DNA from: Rubrivirga sp046845755
GTDB taxonomy: Bacteria > Bacteroidota > Rhodothermia > Rhodothermales > Rubricoccaceae
Reading direction: 5' to 3'
NCBI RefSeq assembly: GCF_046845755.1
Contig: NZ_CP177357.1
Coordinates: 2,852,001 to 2,916,000, forward strand
Length of the DNA stretch: 64,000 nucleotides
This document shows positions 42,543 to 52,400 of this stretch, in pieces; the stretch's first letter is position 1; each line of letters opens with the position of its first letter. The notes beneath the pieces were generated by a model. The model searched no databases, was not told the DNA's origin, and was given only the letters and a program-made list of their open reading frames with translations. A program made the position numbers and the translations under genes.

Positions 42543-42675
42543 CAGGTCGTGGGGGAGTCGGGGGTGGGGGCGGTGTACCGCCGGGCGCTCGCGAGGGATC
42601 CACGAGCGGCGGCCGCAGGCCTTTCGCACTGGCCCCAGCATGCGAGGTGCGGCCTGCTTGCGCGGGCGGGCCGTT

Positions 42676-42713
42676 CAGAAAGAAGCCCCGCTGGCGGCGA
42701 GCGCCAGCGGGGC
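42676..42713 (-). terminator. Rho-independent terminator of the M13 peptidase gene
   Basis: On the minus strand GCCCCGCTGGCG (42702-42713 complement) pairs perfectly over 12 bp with CGCCAGCGGGGC (42685-42696 complement), followed by TTCTTTC (42678-42684). It lies 24 bp past the stop codon. The stem is nearly the same as that of the Sak4-like gene terminator. Confidence 0.8.
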
Positions 42714-42736
42714 CGGAGTCCGGACGTGGGCGGCGG

Positions 42737-44764
42737 CTACCAGAGCACGATGCGCTGGTCCTCGGGGAGGTAGAGCGCGTCGCCGGGCTGCACGTCGAAG
42801 GCGTCGTAGAAGCCGGGGATGTGCGCGAGCGGGCCGTTCGCGCGGTACTCGCCCGGGCTGTGGGAGTCCGTCTGCAAGAGCTGGCGGAGGTAGGGCTCGC
42901 GGTGCGTGATGCGCCAGACCTGGGCCCAGCCCATGAAGAAGCGCTGGTCGCCCGTGAACCCGTCGATGACGGGGGCCTCCTCGGACGCGGAGACGACGCC
43001 GTCGCCGTCCGTGTCGAGCGACAGGCGGTAGGCGCGGTACGCCATCGTCAGGCCCGAGAGGTCGCCGATGTTCTCGCCCAACGTCAGCCGGCCCTGCACG
43101 TTCGCGTCCTCAAACGGCGCGTAGCCGTCGTACTGGGCCACCAGCATGTCGCCACGCGCGTCGAACTCGGCCCGGTCGGCCTCGGACCACCAGTCGCGCA
43201 GGTTGCCGTCGGCGTCGTACTGGCTGCCCGAGTCGTCGAACCCGTGCGAGTACTCGTGGCCGATCACGGCGCCGATGCCGCCGTAGTTGACCGCGTCGTC
43301 GGCCTCGACGTTGAAGAACGGCGGCTGCAGGATGGCGGCCGGGAAGACGATCTCGTTGAAGGCCGGGTTGTAGTACGCGTTGACGGTCTGGGGCGTCATG
43401 CCCCACTCCGTGCGGTCCGGCGCTTGGCCGAGCTTGGCCAGGTTGTCGGCGCGGCCCCACGCCCGCGCCGAGCGGCCGTTGCCGACGAGGTCGGTCGCCG
43501 AGACCTCGAGCGCCGAGTAGTCCTCCCACTCGTCGGGGTGGCCGATCTTGTAGACGTAGTTCTCGAGCTTGTCGAGCGCCTCGGCCTTGGTCGCGTCGGT
43601 CATCCACGGGTTGCCCGCGATCGACTGGCGGAACGCCTCGCGCAGGTTTTCGATAAGCTCCGCCATCCGGTCGGCGGCGGCCTGGGGGTAGTGGCGGTCG
43701 ACGTAGATGCGGCCGACGGCCTCGCCGAGCACGCCGGACGTGGCGCCGACGGCCTTCTTCCAGCGCGGGCGGTCTTCCTCCTGGCCGCTCAGCGTGCGGC
43801 CGTAGAAGTCGAACGAGGCCTGCCCGAAGGCGGCGGGGAGCACGCCGGCCGCCTCGCTCAGCGTCCGGGCGCGCGCGTAGGTCTTCCACGTCTCGATCGG
43901 GACCTCGGCCATCAGGCTGTCCAGCCCGGCGAGGAACGACGGCTGCCCGACGATGACGGAGTCCAGCGACGCGGGCAGGCCCATCGTCTCGGCCATCACG
44001 TCAAAGTGGAGGTGGGGGTACATCGCCAGGATGTCGGCGACGGCCATCGGGTTGTAGCGGGCCTCGGGGTCGCGGTTCTGGATCCGCGTCCACTGGTCCT
44101 CAGCGATCCGGGTCTCCAGCGCCAGGATGTCGCGCGCGGCGTCGGCGCCGCCGGGCCAGCCGGCCAGGTCGTAGAGCGTCTCGATGTACGTCACGTAGCC
44201 GGCGCGGGCGTCGGCGAAGCGGTCTTCGAGGTAGTAGCTCCGGTCCGGGAGGCCGGTGCCGGACTGCCACAGCGTGACCACGTGGCGGTCGGAGTCCTTC
44301 GCGTCCACACCCACGAAGCTGGCGAGGGGCGACGGGCCGTACGTCGTGCTGTTCTGGGCGAAGTACCGCGCCAGCGACGCGGGCGAGTCGACGGCGTCGA
44401 TGCGGTCGAAGTCGGGCTGGAGGGGCGTGATGCCCAGCGCCTCGACGCGCGCCGAGTCCATGTAGGCGGCGTAGTAGTCGCCCACCTTGCGCGCGTCGGG
44501 GTCGACGACGGCGCCGGTCGCGGCGTCCTCGATGATGGCGCGGACGTCAGCCTCGGACCGCTCGCGGAGGAGGTCGAACGAGCCGTAGCGCGAGCGGTCG
44601 GCCGGGATCTCGACGGTGTCGAGCCAGGCGCCGTTGACGTAGCGGAAGAGGTCGTCCTGGGGGCGGACCTCGGTGTCCATGGCGGCCCGGTCGATGCCGA
44701 GCGCGCCCTGCGCGAAGGCCGGGGCGGCCAGGAGCGCGAGGGCGGGAAGAAGCAGTCGTCGCAT
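42737..44764 (-). CDS. M13 family (neprilysin-like) metallopeptidase
   Basis: A 675-residue exported peptidase. The signal peptide is MRRLLLPALALLAAPAFAQG. The N-terminal lobe opens PQDDLFRYVNGAWLDTVEIP, typical of M13. The zinc site is GAVIGHEYSHGFDDSGSQYD (H-E-Y-S-H plus the F-D), and the third ligand is in LTLGENIGDLSGLTMAY (Glu, then Asp). Substrate contacts VNAYYNPAFNEIVFPAAILQ and GWAQVWRITHREPYLRQLLQ are present. The C terminus ends in RIVLW, matching the family's W. A calcium-loop-like DTDGDGVVSASEE segment sits between the third zinc ligand region and DGFTGDQRFF; this is unusual. It cleaves short peptides in the periplasm or outside the cell. Confidence 0.93.
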   Translation of the reverse strand: MRRLLLPALALLAAPAFAQGALGIDRAAMDTEVRPQDDLFRYVNGAWLDTVEIPADRSRYGSFDLLRERSEADVRAIIEDAATGAVVDPDARKVGDYYAAYMDSARVEALGITPLQPDFDRIDAVDSPASLARYFAQNSTTYGPSPLASFVGVDAKDSDRHVVTLWQSGTGLPDRSYYLEDRFADARAGYVTYIETLYDLAGWPGGADAARDILALETRIAEDQWTRIQNRDPEARYNPMAVADILAMYPHLHFDVMAETMGLPASLDSVIVGQPSFLAGLDSLMAEVPIETWKTYARARTLSEAAGVLPAAFGQASFDFYGRTLSGQEEDRPRWKKAVGATSGVLGEAVGRIYVDRHYPQAAADRMAELIENLREAFRQSIAGNPWMTDATKAEALDKLENYVYKIGHPDEWEDYSALEVSATDLVGNGRSARAWGRADNLAKLGQAPDRTEWGMTPQTVNAYYNPAFNEIVFPAAILQPPFFNVEADDAVNYGGIGAVIGHEYSHGFDDSGSQYDADGNLRDWWSEADRAEFDARGDMLVAQYDGYAPFEDANVQGRLTLGENIGDLSGLTMAYRAYRLSLDTDGDGVVSASEEAPVIDGFTGDQRFFMGWAQVWRITHREPYLRQLLQTDSHSPGEYRANGPLAHIPGFYDAFDVQPGDALYLPEDQRIVLW

Positions 44765-44908
44765 GCGGAGCGGTGGGATATGGGTGGGAGGCCAGGATAA
44801 CGGGGGCCGACGCCCGGCCGTGCCCGCCCGGCCCGCCCCCCTGTGCGTCAGGTGGGCCCTTGACTCGCGGCCCGCGCCACCGATACGGAGGGGACGACCC
44901 GCCTCTCT

Positions 44909-47900
44909 ATGCGCCTCGCTCGTCTCGCCCTCACCGCCCTCCTGCTCGTGACGGCGGGCCCCGGTGCCGCCCAGCAGTTCTCCGTCCGGACGTACGGCCT
45001 GGCCGACGGCCTCCCGCAGACGCGCGTCAACGACATCCTCCAGGGTCCGGCGGGCTACGTCTGGTTCGCCACCCAGGGCGGCGTCTCGCGGTTCGACGGT
45101 GTCGACTTCGTGACGTACACGGCCCAGGACGGGCTCCCCCGCAACTACGTCAGCGACCTCGAGGTCGACCGCCGAGGGCGGCTGTGGGCGGCGACCGCGA
45201 ACGGGGTCGCCGTCTTCGAGCGCGGCCGGTTCCGTGCCGTCGCCGGGACGGCGCTCCAGAGCTACACGCACCGGCTCGCGGCCGAGGGGCCCCGCGTCTG
45301 GGCCGCGACCCAGCATCACGGCGCCCTCGTCATCGATGGGGAGCGCGTCCGGCGCGTGGGCCGCGCGCAGGGGCTCCCGAGCGACACCCTGTCCGACCTC
45401 GCCGTCGCCGGGGGCGACGTGTGGCTGGCCACGGCCGGCGGGCTGGCGCGCGCCCGAGGCAGCCGCCTCCGGACGGTCCCGACGGGCCTGTCCGAGCCGC
45501 CGACCGTCCTCGCCGTCGCCGCCGACGGCGCGCTGTGGGTCGCGAATGCGCGCGAGCTGGCGCGGCTCGCCGACGGCCGGGCCACGGTCCGGGCGCTGCG
45601 ACCCGCCGACGGGCTCGCGGGCGAGATCCGGTCGCTGGCGGCCGACCCCACCGGGCGCGTCTGGATCGGGACCTCGCTCGGCGAGGTCGGCTGGCTCCCC
45701 GACGCCGACCCGGCCGCGCCGCTCGGCGCGCGCTACGGCCCGGCCAGCGGGTTCCCCGCGCGCGAGGTCCGCGCCATGCACGTCGGGCACGACGGCGAGC
45801 TCTGGCTGGGGCTCACCGGGCTCGGCGTCGGGCTGTTCACCGGCGAGGCGTTCGCCCACTTCGGCGCGAGCGACGGGCTCGGCGAGCCGATCGTCTGGGC
45901 CTCGGCCGAGGTCGACGGCGCCGTCTGGGTGGGGACCGGGCGCGGCGCGTTCCGCCAGCGGCCCGACGGCACCTTCCGCCCGCTCCCGCTGGCGCCCGCC
46001 CCCGACGACACGCGCGTCAACGTCATCGAGCGGACGTCGGGCGGCGACGTCTGGGTCGGGACGTACGCCGGCCTCCTCCGCCAGCGCCCCGACGGGAGCC
46101 GACGCCTCTACACGACGGCCGACGGGCTCATCGCCGACTACCTCTACGACGTCGACGAAGGGCCCGACGGGCGGATCTGGCTGGCGACGAACGACGGCCT
46201 GTCGATCCTGTCGCCCGACGGCTCCATCGCGTCGGTCACCCCAGCCGACGGGCTCCCGAACGCCTTCGTCAACGAGATCGCCTTCGACCGCGCCGGGCGC
46301 GCGCTGCTGGCGACCGACGGCGGGCTGGCGCGGATGGAGGGCGGCCGGCTCACCCGGCTCCCCACCGGCCGCCCCGACGACGCCGTGATCGCCGTCGCCG
46401 CGTTCCCCTCGGGCGCCGTTTGGGCCGGCCTCTACGACGCCGAGCTGGTCTACTACGCGCCCGGCTCCGACGCGCCCGTCCGCTTCCCGTTTGCCGGCTC
46501 GCTCTCCGGCGCGACGGTCTACGCCGCCTCGGCAGGCCCCGACGGCCGGCTCTGGGTGGGCACCAACCGCGGCCTCGTCCGCTTCGACGTGTCGGACCCC
46601 GTGCCCGGGCAGCCGCTCCCGTCGGTGACGTACGCCGCCGAGCAGGGCTTCACGCCCATCGGGGTCAACTTCAAGTCGCTCCGCTGGGACGCCGCCGGCC
46701 GCCTGTGGATCGGGACGCCCGACGGCCTGACGCGGTTCGACCCGGCGCTTGTGCCGCCCACGAGCGCCCCGGCCGTCTACGTCACCGGCGTCCGGCTGGG
46801 GACCGGCGAGCGGCTCGTGGACCGGGCCGCCGGCGTCGACGCGCGCGGCCTGCCGGTCGGCCTCCGGCTCCCGCACGACCGCAGCCACCTCGCCATCGGG
46901 TTCACCGCGCTCACCGTCGCCGCGCCGGGCGGGCTCCGCTACCAGTACGCCCTCGACCGGGCCGGCGCCGACGCCGCGCCGTGGGGGCCGCTTCAAGACG
47001 GCCGCACGGCCGTCTTCCCGGAGCTGGCGCCCGGCACCTACACCTTCCGCGTCCGCGCCCAGACCGCCGACGGCGTGTGGTCGGCGGGCGAGGCCACGCT
47101 CCAGTTCGAGGTCGTCCCGCCGCTGTGGCGCACGCCGGGGGCGCTGGCGCTGCTCGCGCTGGCGCTCGTGGCCGCCGCCGCCGGGGCGTACCGGTGGCGG
47201 ACCCGGACGCTCCGCCACCGGGGCCGCCAGCTCCGCCTGGCCGTCGACCGCCGCACGGCCGAGCTGCAGCGCGAGAAGGAGCGCGTCGAGGCCACCAACC
47301 GCGACCTCGCCGAGGCGCGCGAGGAGGCGCTCGCGGCGGCCCGCGCCAAGTCCGAGTTCCTAGCCACGATGAGCCACGAGATCCGGACGCCGATGAACGG
47401 CGTCATCGGCATGACGGACCTCCTGCTCGACACGCCGCTAAGCGACGACCAGCGCGACTTCGTCGAGACGATCCAGGTCTCGGGCGCGACGCTCCTGACG
47501 CTCATCAACGACATCCTCGACTTCTCGAAGGTCGAGGCCGGCAAGGTCGACCTCGAACAGGCCCCGTTTGGGGTCCGCGACGTGGTCGAGGACGCCATCG
47601 ACCTGGTCGCCCCGGCCGCCCGCGAGCGCGGGGTCGGCCTCGTCTACACGCTCGCCGACGACGTGCCGGAGGCGGTGCAGGGCGACGTGACGCGCGTGCG
47701 CCAGGTGCTCGTCAACCTGCTGGCGAACGCCGTCAAGTTCACCGAGCGCGGCGACGTGCGCGTGGCCGTCTCGGCCGAGCCCGACGGGCCGGGCTGGCGC
47801 TTGCGCGTGGCCGTCCGCGACACGGGCGTCGGCATCGCCCACGCCCACCTCGACCGCTTGTTCGAGGCCTTTACCCAGGCCGACGCCTCGACGACGCGGG

Positions 47901-48895
47901 AGTACGGGGGGACTGGGCTCGGCTTGGCGATCAGTCGCCGTCTGGTGGAGGTGATGGGCGGCGAGATCGCGGCCGAGAGCACGCCTGCCCCGGCGCCCGG
48001 CCACGGCTCCACGTTCACGTTCACGATCCGGGTCGGCGCGGCCCACGCCGCGGTCGAGGCGCCGACGCCGCTGCCCGGCCTCCATGTGCTCGTCGTCGAC
48101 GCCCACGCGCCGAGCGGCGCCATGGTCGCCCGGCATCTAGAAGGCGCCGGCGCCCGTGTCGTCCGCGCGGTCAGCGGCGAGGCCGCCATCGAGGCCGCGC
48201 GCCGGGCCCACGCCGCCGGCACGCCCTTCGCCGCCGCCGTCCTCGACACCCACCTGCCGGGGATCGACGGGGTCGGGACGGCGTGGGCCCTGCGGGCCAT
48301 CGTGCCCACGCCCCCCGCCGTCGTCCTGCTCGGCGACGCGACCGACGTCGAGGCCGGGGCCCCCGTCGCCGCGGCGCTCCTCAAGCCCGCCCGCCGCGCC
48401 AAGCTCTGCCGCGTCGTCGCCCAGGCCACTGGCGCGCCGGACCGCCTCGCCGCCCCCCCGCGCCCGCCCGCCGACGCGGCCCCGCGGCGCGCGACGCGCA
48501 TCCTGCTGGCGGAAGACAACGTGGTCAACCAGAAGGTGGCGCTCCGCACGCTCGACGCCCTCGGCTACCACGCCGACCTCGCGGCCGACGGCGTCGAGGC
48601 CGTCGACGCCGTCTGCGCCGCCGCCGCCACGGGCGCCCCCTACGCCGTCGTGCTGATGGACATCCAGATGCCCCTCCTCGACGGCCACGCGGCGACCGGC
48701 CAGATCCGCGCCCGCCTCGCCGACGCCGACCAGCCCTACGTCATCGCGCTGACCGCCAACTCGCTCGACGGCGACGCCCAGCGCGCCCTCGACGCCGGCT
48801 TGGACGCCTACCTCCCCAAGCCGCTCCGCCGCGCCGACCTCGCCGACGCCCTCGACCGCGCCGAACGCCGATCGACCGCCGAGGCTATGGCGTAA
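44909..48895 (+). CDS. Hybrid two-component system kinase (Reg_prop, Y_Y_Y, HisKA, two REC)
   Basis: A 1328-residue membrane protein. The signal peptide MRLARLALTALLLVTAGPGA precedes about 650 residues of Reg_prop repeats (SVRTYGLADGLPQTRVNDIL, YVWFATQGGVSRFDG and many W-x-G-T/A-x-x-G-L blades), enough for two propellers, then a Y_Y_Y domain and a transmembrane helix at about 745-770. Next are HisKA with His823 (ATMSHEIRTPMNGVIG), HATPase, a first receiver (AVLDTHLPGIDG) and a second (VLMDIQMPLLDG). Unlike Bacteroides systems it lacks an AraC-type output domain, so the second receiver is the end point. It is a sugar-sensing-like architecture, but the ligand is unknown. It faces the M13 gene across a shared promoter region. 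Confidence 0.85.
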   Translation: MRLARLALTALLLVTAGPGAAQQFSVRTYGLADGLPQTRVNDILQGPAGYVWFATQGGVSRFDGVDFVTYTAQDGLPRNYVSDLEVDRRGRLWAATANGVAVFERGRFRAVAGTALQSYTHRLAAEGPRVWAATQHHGALVIDGERVRRVGRAQGLPSDTLSDLAVAGGDVWLATAGGLARARGSRLRTVPTGLSEPPTVLAVAADGALWVANARELARLADGRATVRALRPADGLAGEIRSLAADPTGRVWIGTSLGEVGWLPDADPAAPLGARYGPASGFPAREVRAMHVGHDGELWLGLTGLGVGLFTGEAFAHFGASDGLGEPIVWASAEVDGAVWVGTGRGAFRQRPDGTFRPLPLAPAPDDTRVNVIERTSGGDVWVGTYAGLLRQRPDGSRRLYTTADGLIADYLYDVDEGPDGRIWLATNDGLSILSPDGSIASVTPADGLPNAFVNEIAFDRAGRALLATDGGLARMEGGRLTRLPTGRPDDAVIAVAAFPSGAVWAGLYDAELVYYAPGSDAPVRFPFAGSLSGATVYAASAGPDGRLWVGTNRGLVRFDVSDPVPGQPLPSVTYAAEQGFTPIGVNFKSLRWDAAGRLWIGTPDGLTRFDPALVPPTSAPAVYVTGVRLGTGERLVDRAAGVDARGLPVGLRLPHDRSHLAIGFTALTVAAPGGLRYQYALDRAGADAAPWGPLQDGRTAVFPELAPGTYTFRVRAQTADGVWSAGEATLQFEVVPPLWRTPGALALLALALVAAAAGAYRWRTRTLRHRGRQLRLAVDRRTAELQREKERVEATNRDLAEAREEALAAARAKSEFLATMSHEIRTPMNGVIGMTDLLLDTPLSDDQRDFVETIQVSGATLLTLINDILDFSKVEAGKVDLEQAPFGVRDVVEDAIDLVAPAARERGVGLVYTLADDVPEAVQGDVTRVRQVLVNLLANAVKFTERGDVRVAVSAEPDGPGWRLRVAVRDTGVGIAHAHLDRLFEAFTQADASTTREYGGTGLGLAISRRLVEVMGGEIAAESTPAPAPGHGSTFTFTIRVGAAHAAVEAPTPLPGLHVLVVDAHAPSGAMVARHLEGAGARVVRAVSGEAAIEAARRAHAAGTPFAAAVLDTHLPGIDGVGTAWALRAIVPTPPAVVLLGDATDVEAGAPVAAALLKPARRAKLCRVVAQATGAPDRLAAPPRPPADAAPRRATRILLAEDNVVNQKVALRTLDALGYHADLAADGVEAVDAVCAAAATGAPYAVVLMDIQMPLLDGHAATGQIRARLADADQPYVIALTANSLDGDAQRALDAGLDAYLPKPLRRADLADALDRAERRSTAEAMA

Positions 48896-49429
48896 GCCGA
48901 ATATGGGCGGCGCGGGCGCCCGCCGTTCGAACGCTCCCCTCTCTGACGGGGAGAGACAGCCCAAGTCGGCGCAGCCGGGGTGAGGGGCCATGAGCGGGTC
49001 GCGTGTTTGGGTCCGGTGGCGCAGAGGCCGCCCGGCGGCGCGAGACGGTCCCCCACTCCCATCCGGGGGTCCGGCCCGGGCTCATCGCTTGCCTCCTGGC
49101 TCCATGCCCCTGCAACGGCGACGGGCAACACGCACGCCCCCCCTGGCGCGAGCCCGCCTGCTGGCCCACACTTCCCCTTCCCCCCTTGCAACAGGGCTCA
49201 CCCCCCCCCACCGAGGCCCACTACGCCTGCACGGACGTCCACGACCGCTGCAAACAGGTCCGCGCCTCGGACAACGAGACCCACGACCGCCTGTGGAGGC
49301 CGATGACGCCTGCGACGAGGCTTCTGGCTGCTGCAAACAGGCCTGGGGCCACTGCCATCTGATCCAACACCGGTTCGACACGGAGTCACGCATCGCCATG
49401 GGGCCCGCCAGCCCCGACCCGTCCTGCCG
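48896..49429. other. Intergenic region with palindromic repeat and decayed Cys-rich coding remnant
   Basis: About 530 bp between two kinase genes. Positions 48931-48985 hold a CTCCCCTCTCTGACGGGGAG hairpin followed by GCCGGGGTGAGGGGC, related to the hairpins at 1767-1864. Positions 49223-49341 hold two 36-bp repeats (ACGCCTGC-N16-GCTGCAAACAGG) that encode A-C-x6-C-K-Q in two different frames, 83 bp apart. This looks like a frameshifted remnant. No intact gene is supported. Confidence 0.5.
49223..49341 (+). pseudogene. Frameshifted remnant of a Cys-rich repeat protein
   Basis: Repeat 1 reads ACTDVHDRCKQVRASDN in one frame; repeat 2, 83 bp later, reads ACDEASGCCKQAWGHC in the frame shifted by two. 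Both contain the same A-C-x6-C-K-Q block at DNA and protein level with equal spacing. A two-base phase difference between tandem protein repeats suggests a lost frame. The pattern vaguely resembles DUF326-type Cys repeats of metal-binding four-helix proteins, but the match is too short to name. Confidence 0.35.
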
Positions 49430-52400
49430 CTACGCCTGGACAGCCCGGAGCGCACGCCGCGCCTGCTCGATGGCGCTGCGGATGCCGTCGAGCTGGACCG
49501 GCTTCGAGAGGTAGTCGTCCGTCCCCGCCTCGAGGCACGCCTCGCGGTCGCCCTCCATCGCGTTCGCCGTCAGCGCCACGACGTGCGGCTGCGACGCCAG
49601 CGGCAGCGCCCGGATCGCCCGCGTAGCCGCGAGCCCGTCCATCTCGGGCATCTGGACGTCCATGAACACGACGTCGTACCCCTGCCCGTGCGCGGCCTGG
49701 CGCTCGACGGCCTCGACGGCTTCGAGCCCATTCGCCACCACGTCGGCCCGGATCCCGACCCGGTCGAGCAGCCGCGTCGCCACCTTCTGGTTGACCAGGT
49801 TGTCCTCCGCCAGCAGGACCCGGAGCGTCGGGCCGGAGGGCGGCGTCTCGGTCGTGACGGCGCCCCGGGCGACCCAGGCGGCAGGCGCAGAGGGCCCGGC
49901 GACGGCCGGCGCGGGCCGGTCCTCGAAGGCGCCGATCAGGACGTCGTAGAGCTGGGACGGCTTGGTCGGCTTGTACAGCACGGCGTGGACGCCCGCGGCG
50001 CGCGCGCGCTCGCGCAAGTCGCTGCCGCGGTGGATCGAGGTCAGCATCACCATCACCGGCGGCTGGCCCGGCTGGGCGTCGAGCGCCTGGGCGACCCCGA
50101 TGCCGTCCATCCCCGGCATCTGCATGTCGAGCAGGATGAGGTCGTACGGGCGGCCCTCGGCCTTGGCCCGGGCGACGGCCTCGAGGGCCTCGGGCCCCGA
50201 GCGCACCTCGTCGGGCACCATCCGCCACCGCGCCGAGAGCCGCGTCAGGATCTCGCGGTTGACCGCGTTGTCGTCGACGACGAGCACGCGGCGGCCTTCG
50301 AGGGCCGGCTGCTCGCGCTGCAGGAACACCCGGCGCTCGGACGCCGCGATCGTCGTCGGCATGGAGAACCCGAAGGTGGACCCCTCCCCGACCACGCTCG
50401 CGACGGTCATCTCCCCGCCCATCATCCCGACCAGACTCTGGCAGATCGCCAGGCCCAGGCCCGTCCCCCCGTACTCCCGCGTCGTCGAGGCGTCGGCCTG
50501 GCTGAAGCTCTCGAACACGGCCTCGAGCTTCCCCGGCGCGATCCCGATCCCCGTGTCCTCGACCGCGAACGTGAGCTCGGCCGCCGACCCCACCGCCGCG
50601 TCCGGGGGCGCCCCCCCCACCCGGACGCACACGGACCCCTCGGCCGTGAACTTCACGGCGTTCGACAACAGGTTGACCAGCACCTGCCGGACCCGCGTGA
50701 CGTCGCCGACGACGGCCCGGGGGGCCCCGTCGCCCACGACGTACGCGAGCTCGACGCCCTTCTCGGCGGCCCCCTGGGCCACGAGGTCGAGCGCGTCCTC
50801 GACCGTCGAGGCGACGTCGAACGGGGCCTCCTCGAGCGAGAGCATCCCGGCCTCGATCTTCGAGAAGTCGAGGATGTCGTTGATGATGGTCAGGAGCGCG
50901 TCGCCCGACGTCCGGATGGTCTCGACGAAGTCGCGCTGCTCGGGGCCGAGCGGGGTCTCGAGGAGCAGGCTCGTCATCCCGACCACGCCGTTCATCGGCG
51001 TCCGGATCTCGTGGGACATGTTGGCCAGGAACTCCGACTTCGCTCGCGTCGCCGCCTCCGCCGCCTCGCGCGCGGCCTCGGCGGCGTCGTGGGCCTCGCG
51101 CAGGGCCACCTCGGCCGCCTTCCGCTCCGAGATGTCGCGCATGACCGAGACGAGCCCGACGACCTCGCCGGACTCGTCCTGGAGCGGGACCTTCGTGCTT
51201 TCCTTCCAGCCCTCCCCGAACGTCCGCTTCGTTTCGACCGCCAGGAGCGGCTCGGCCGTCTCCATCACGCGCAGGTCCTCGGCGTGGGCCCGCTCGGCGA
51301 GGTCGCGTGGGACGTCGGTTTCGAGGAGCGTGAGCCCGACCGACTCCTCAACGGTCTCGTAGCCCATGATGCGGGCGGCGGCGAGGTTGCGGGTGAGCAA
51401 GCGGCCCTCGCGGTCCTTGACGGTGATGCGGTCGGGGATGGCGTCGATGACGGTGCGGAGCAGGCGCTGGCTGCGCTCGAACTCGCGGCGCTGGGCCTCG
51501 GCGGCGGCGCGGGCGGCCTCGGCCGCGTCGCGCGCGTCGCGGAGCGCGGCCTGGACGGCCTTCTGGGCCGTGATGTCGCGCGAGACGCCGACGATGCCCG
51601 AGACCGTGCCGTCGGGGCCGCGCAGGGGCACCTTGGTGGTGAGCAGCCAGCCGCCGCTGGCGTCGCGCTCCTCCTTGTCGCGGAGCGGGCGGCCCGTCCG
51701 GATCACCGTGAGGTCGTCGGCGGAGGCGGCCAGCCCGTAGCCCTCGATGTCGGACACGTGGTCTTGGTCGGCGGCGCGCCGGCGCCAGACCTCGGCGTCG
51801 GTCGCGCCGACCGCCTCTTCGGGGTCGTCGAACCCGAGCGCGGCGGCGCTGGCGACGTTGCGGAGCGTGGCCCGGCCCTGAACGTCCTTGACGTAGATGT
51901 GGTCCGGGATGGCGTCGATGACGGTCTGGAGCAGGCGCCGCTGCGCCTCGATCTTGGCCCGGCTCTGTTTCTGCTCCGTCACGTCGCGCGTCACGCCGAC
52001 GAGCCCGACGACGGCGCCGGAGTCGTCGCGGAGCGGGATCCGCGAGGTGATGAGCCAGCCGGTCTCGCCGCCGTAGGCGTACGGCTCCTCAAAGTCGATC
52101 TCGGCCTCCCCGGTCCGCATCACGCGGTCCTCCTCGGCCCAGTAGTCGGCGGCGACCTCCGGGTCCTCCGAGGTGTCGAAGACGGTCAGCCCGACGGCCT
52201 CCGACGGGTCGTCGAGGCCCAGGAAGTCGGCGCTGTACTTGTTGCGGATGAGGCACCGGCCCTCGCGGTCCTTGACGTAGACGTGCTCGGGGATGGCGTC
52301 GATGACGGTCCGCAGGAGCCGGCCGCGGGCCTGGAGCTGGTCGCGCTGCTCGCGGAGCGCGAGCCGGGTCCGGACCTGAGCCATCGCGGCGGTCGACCCG

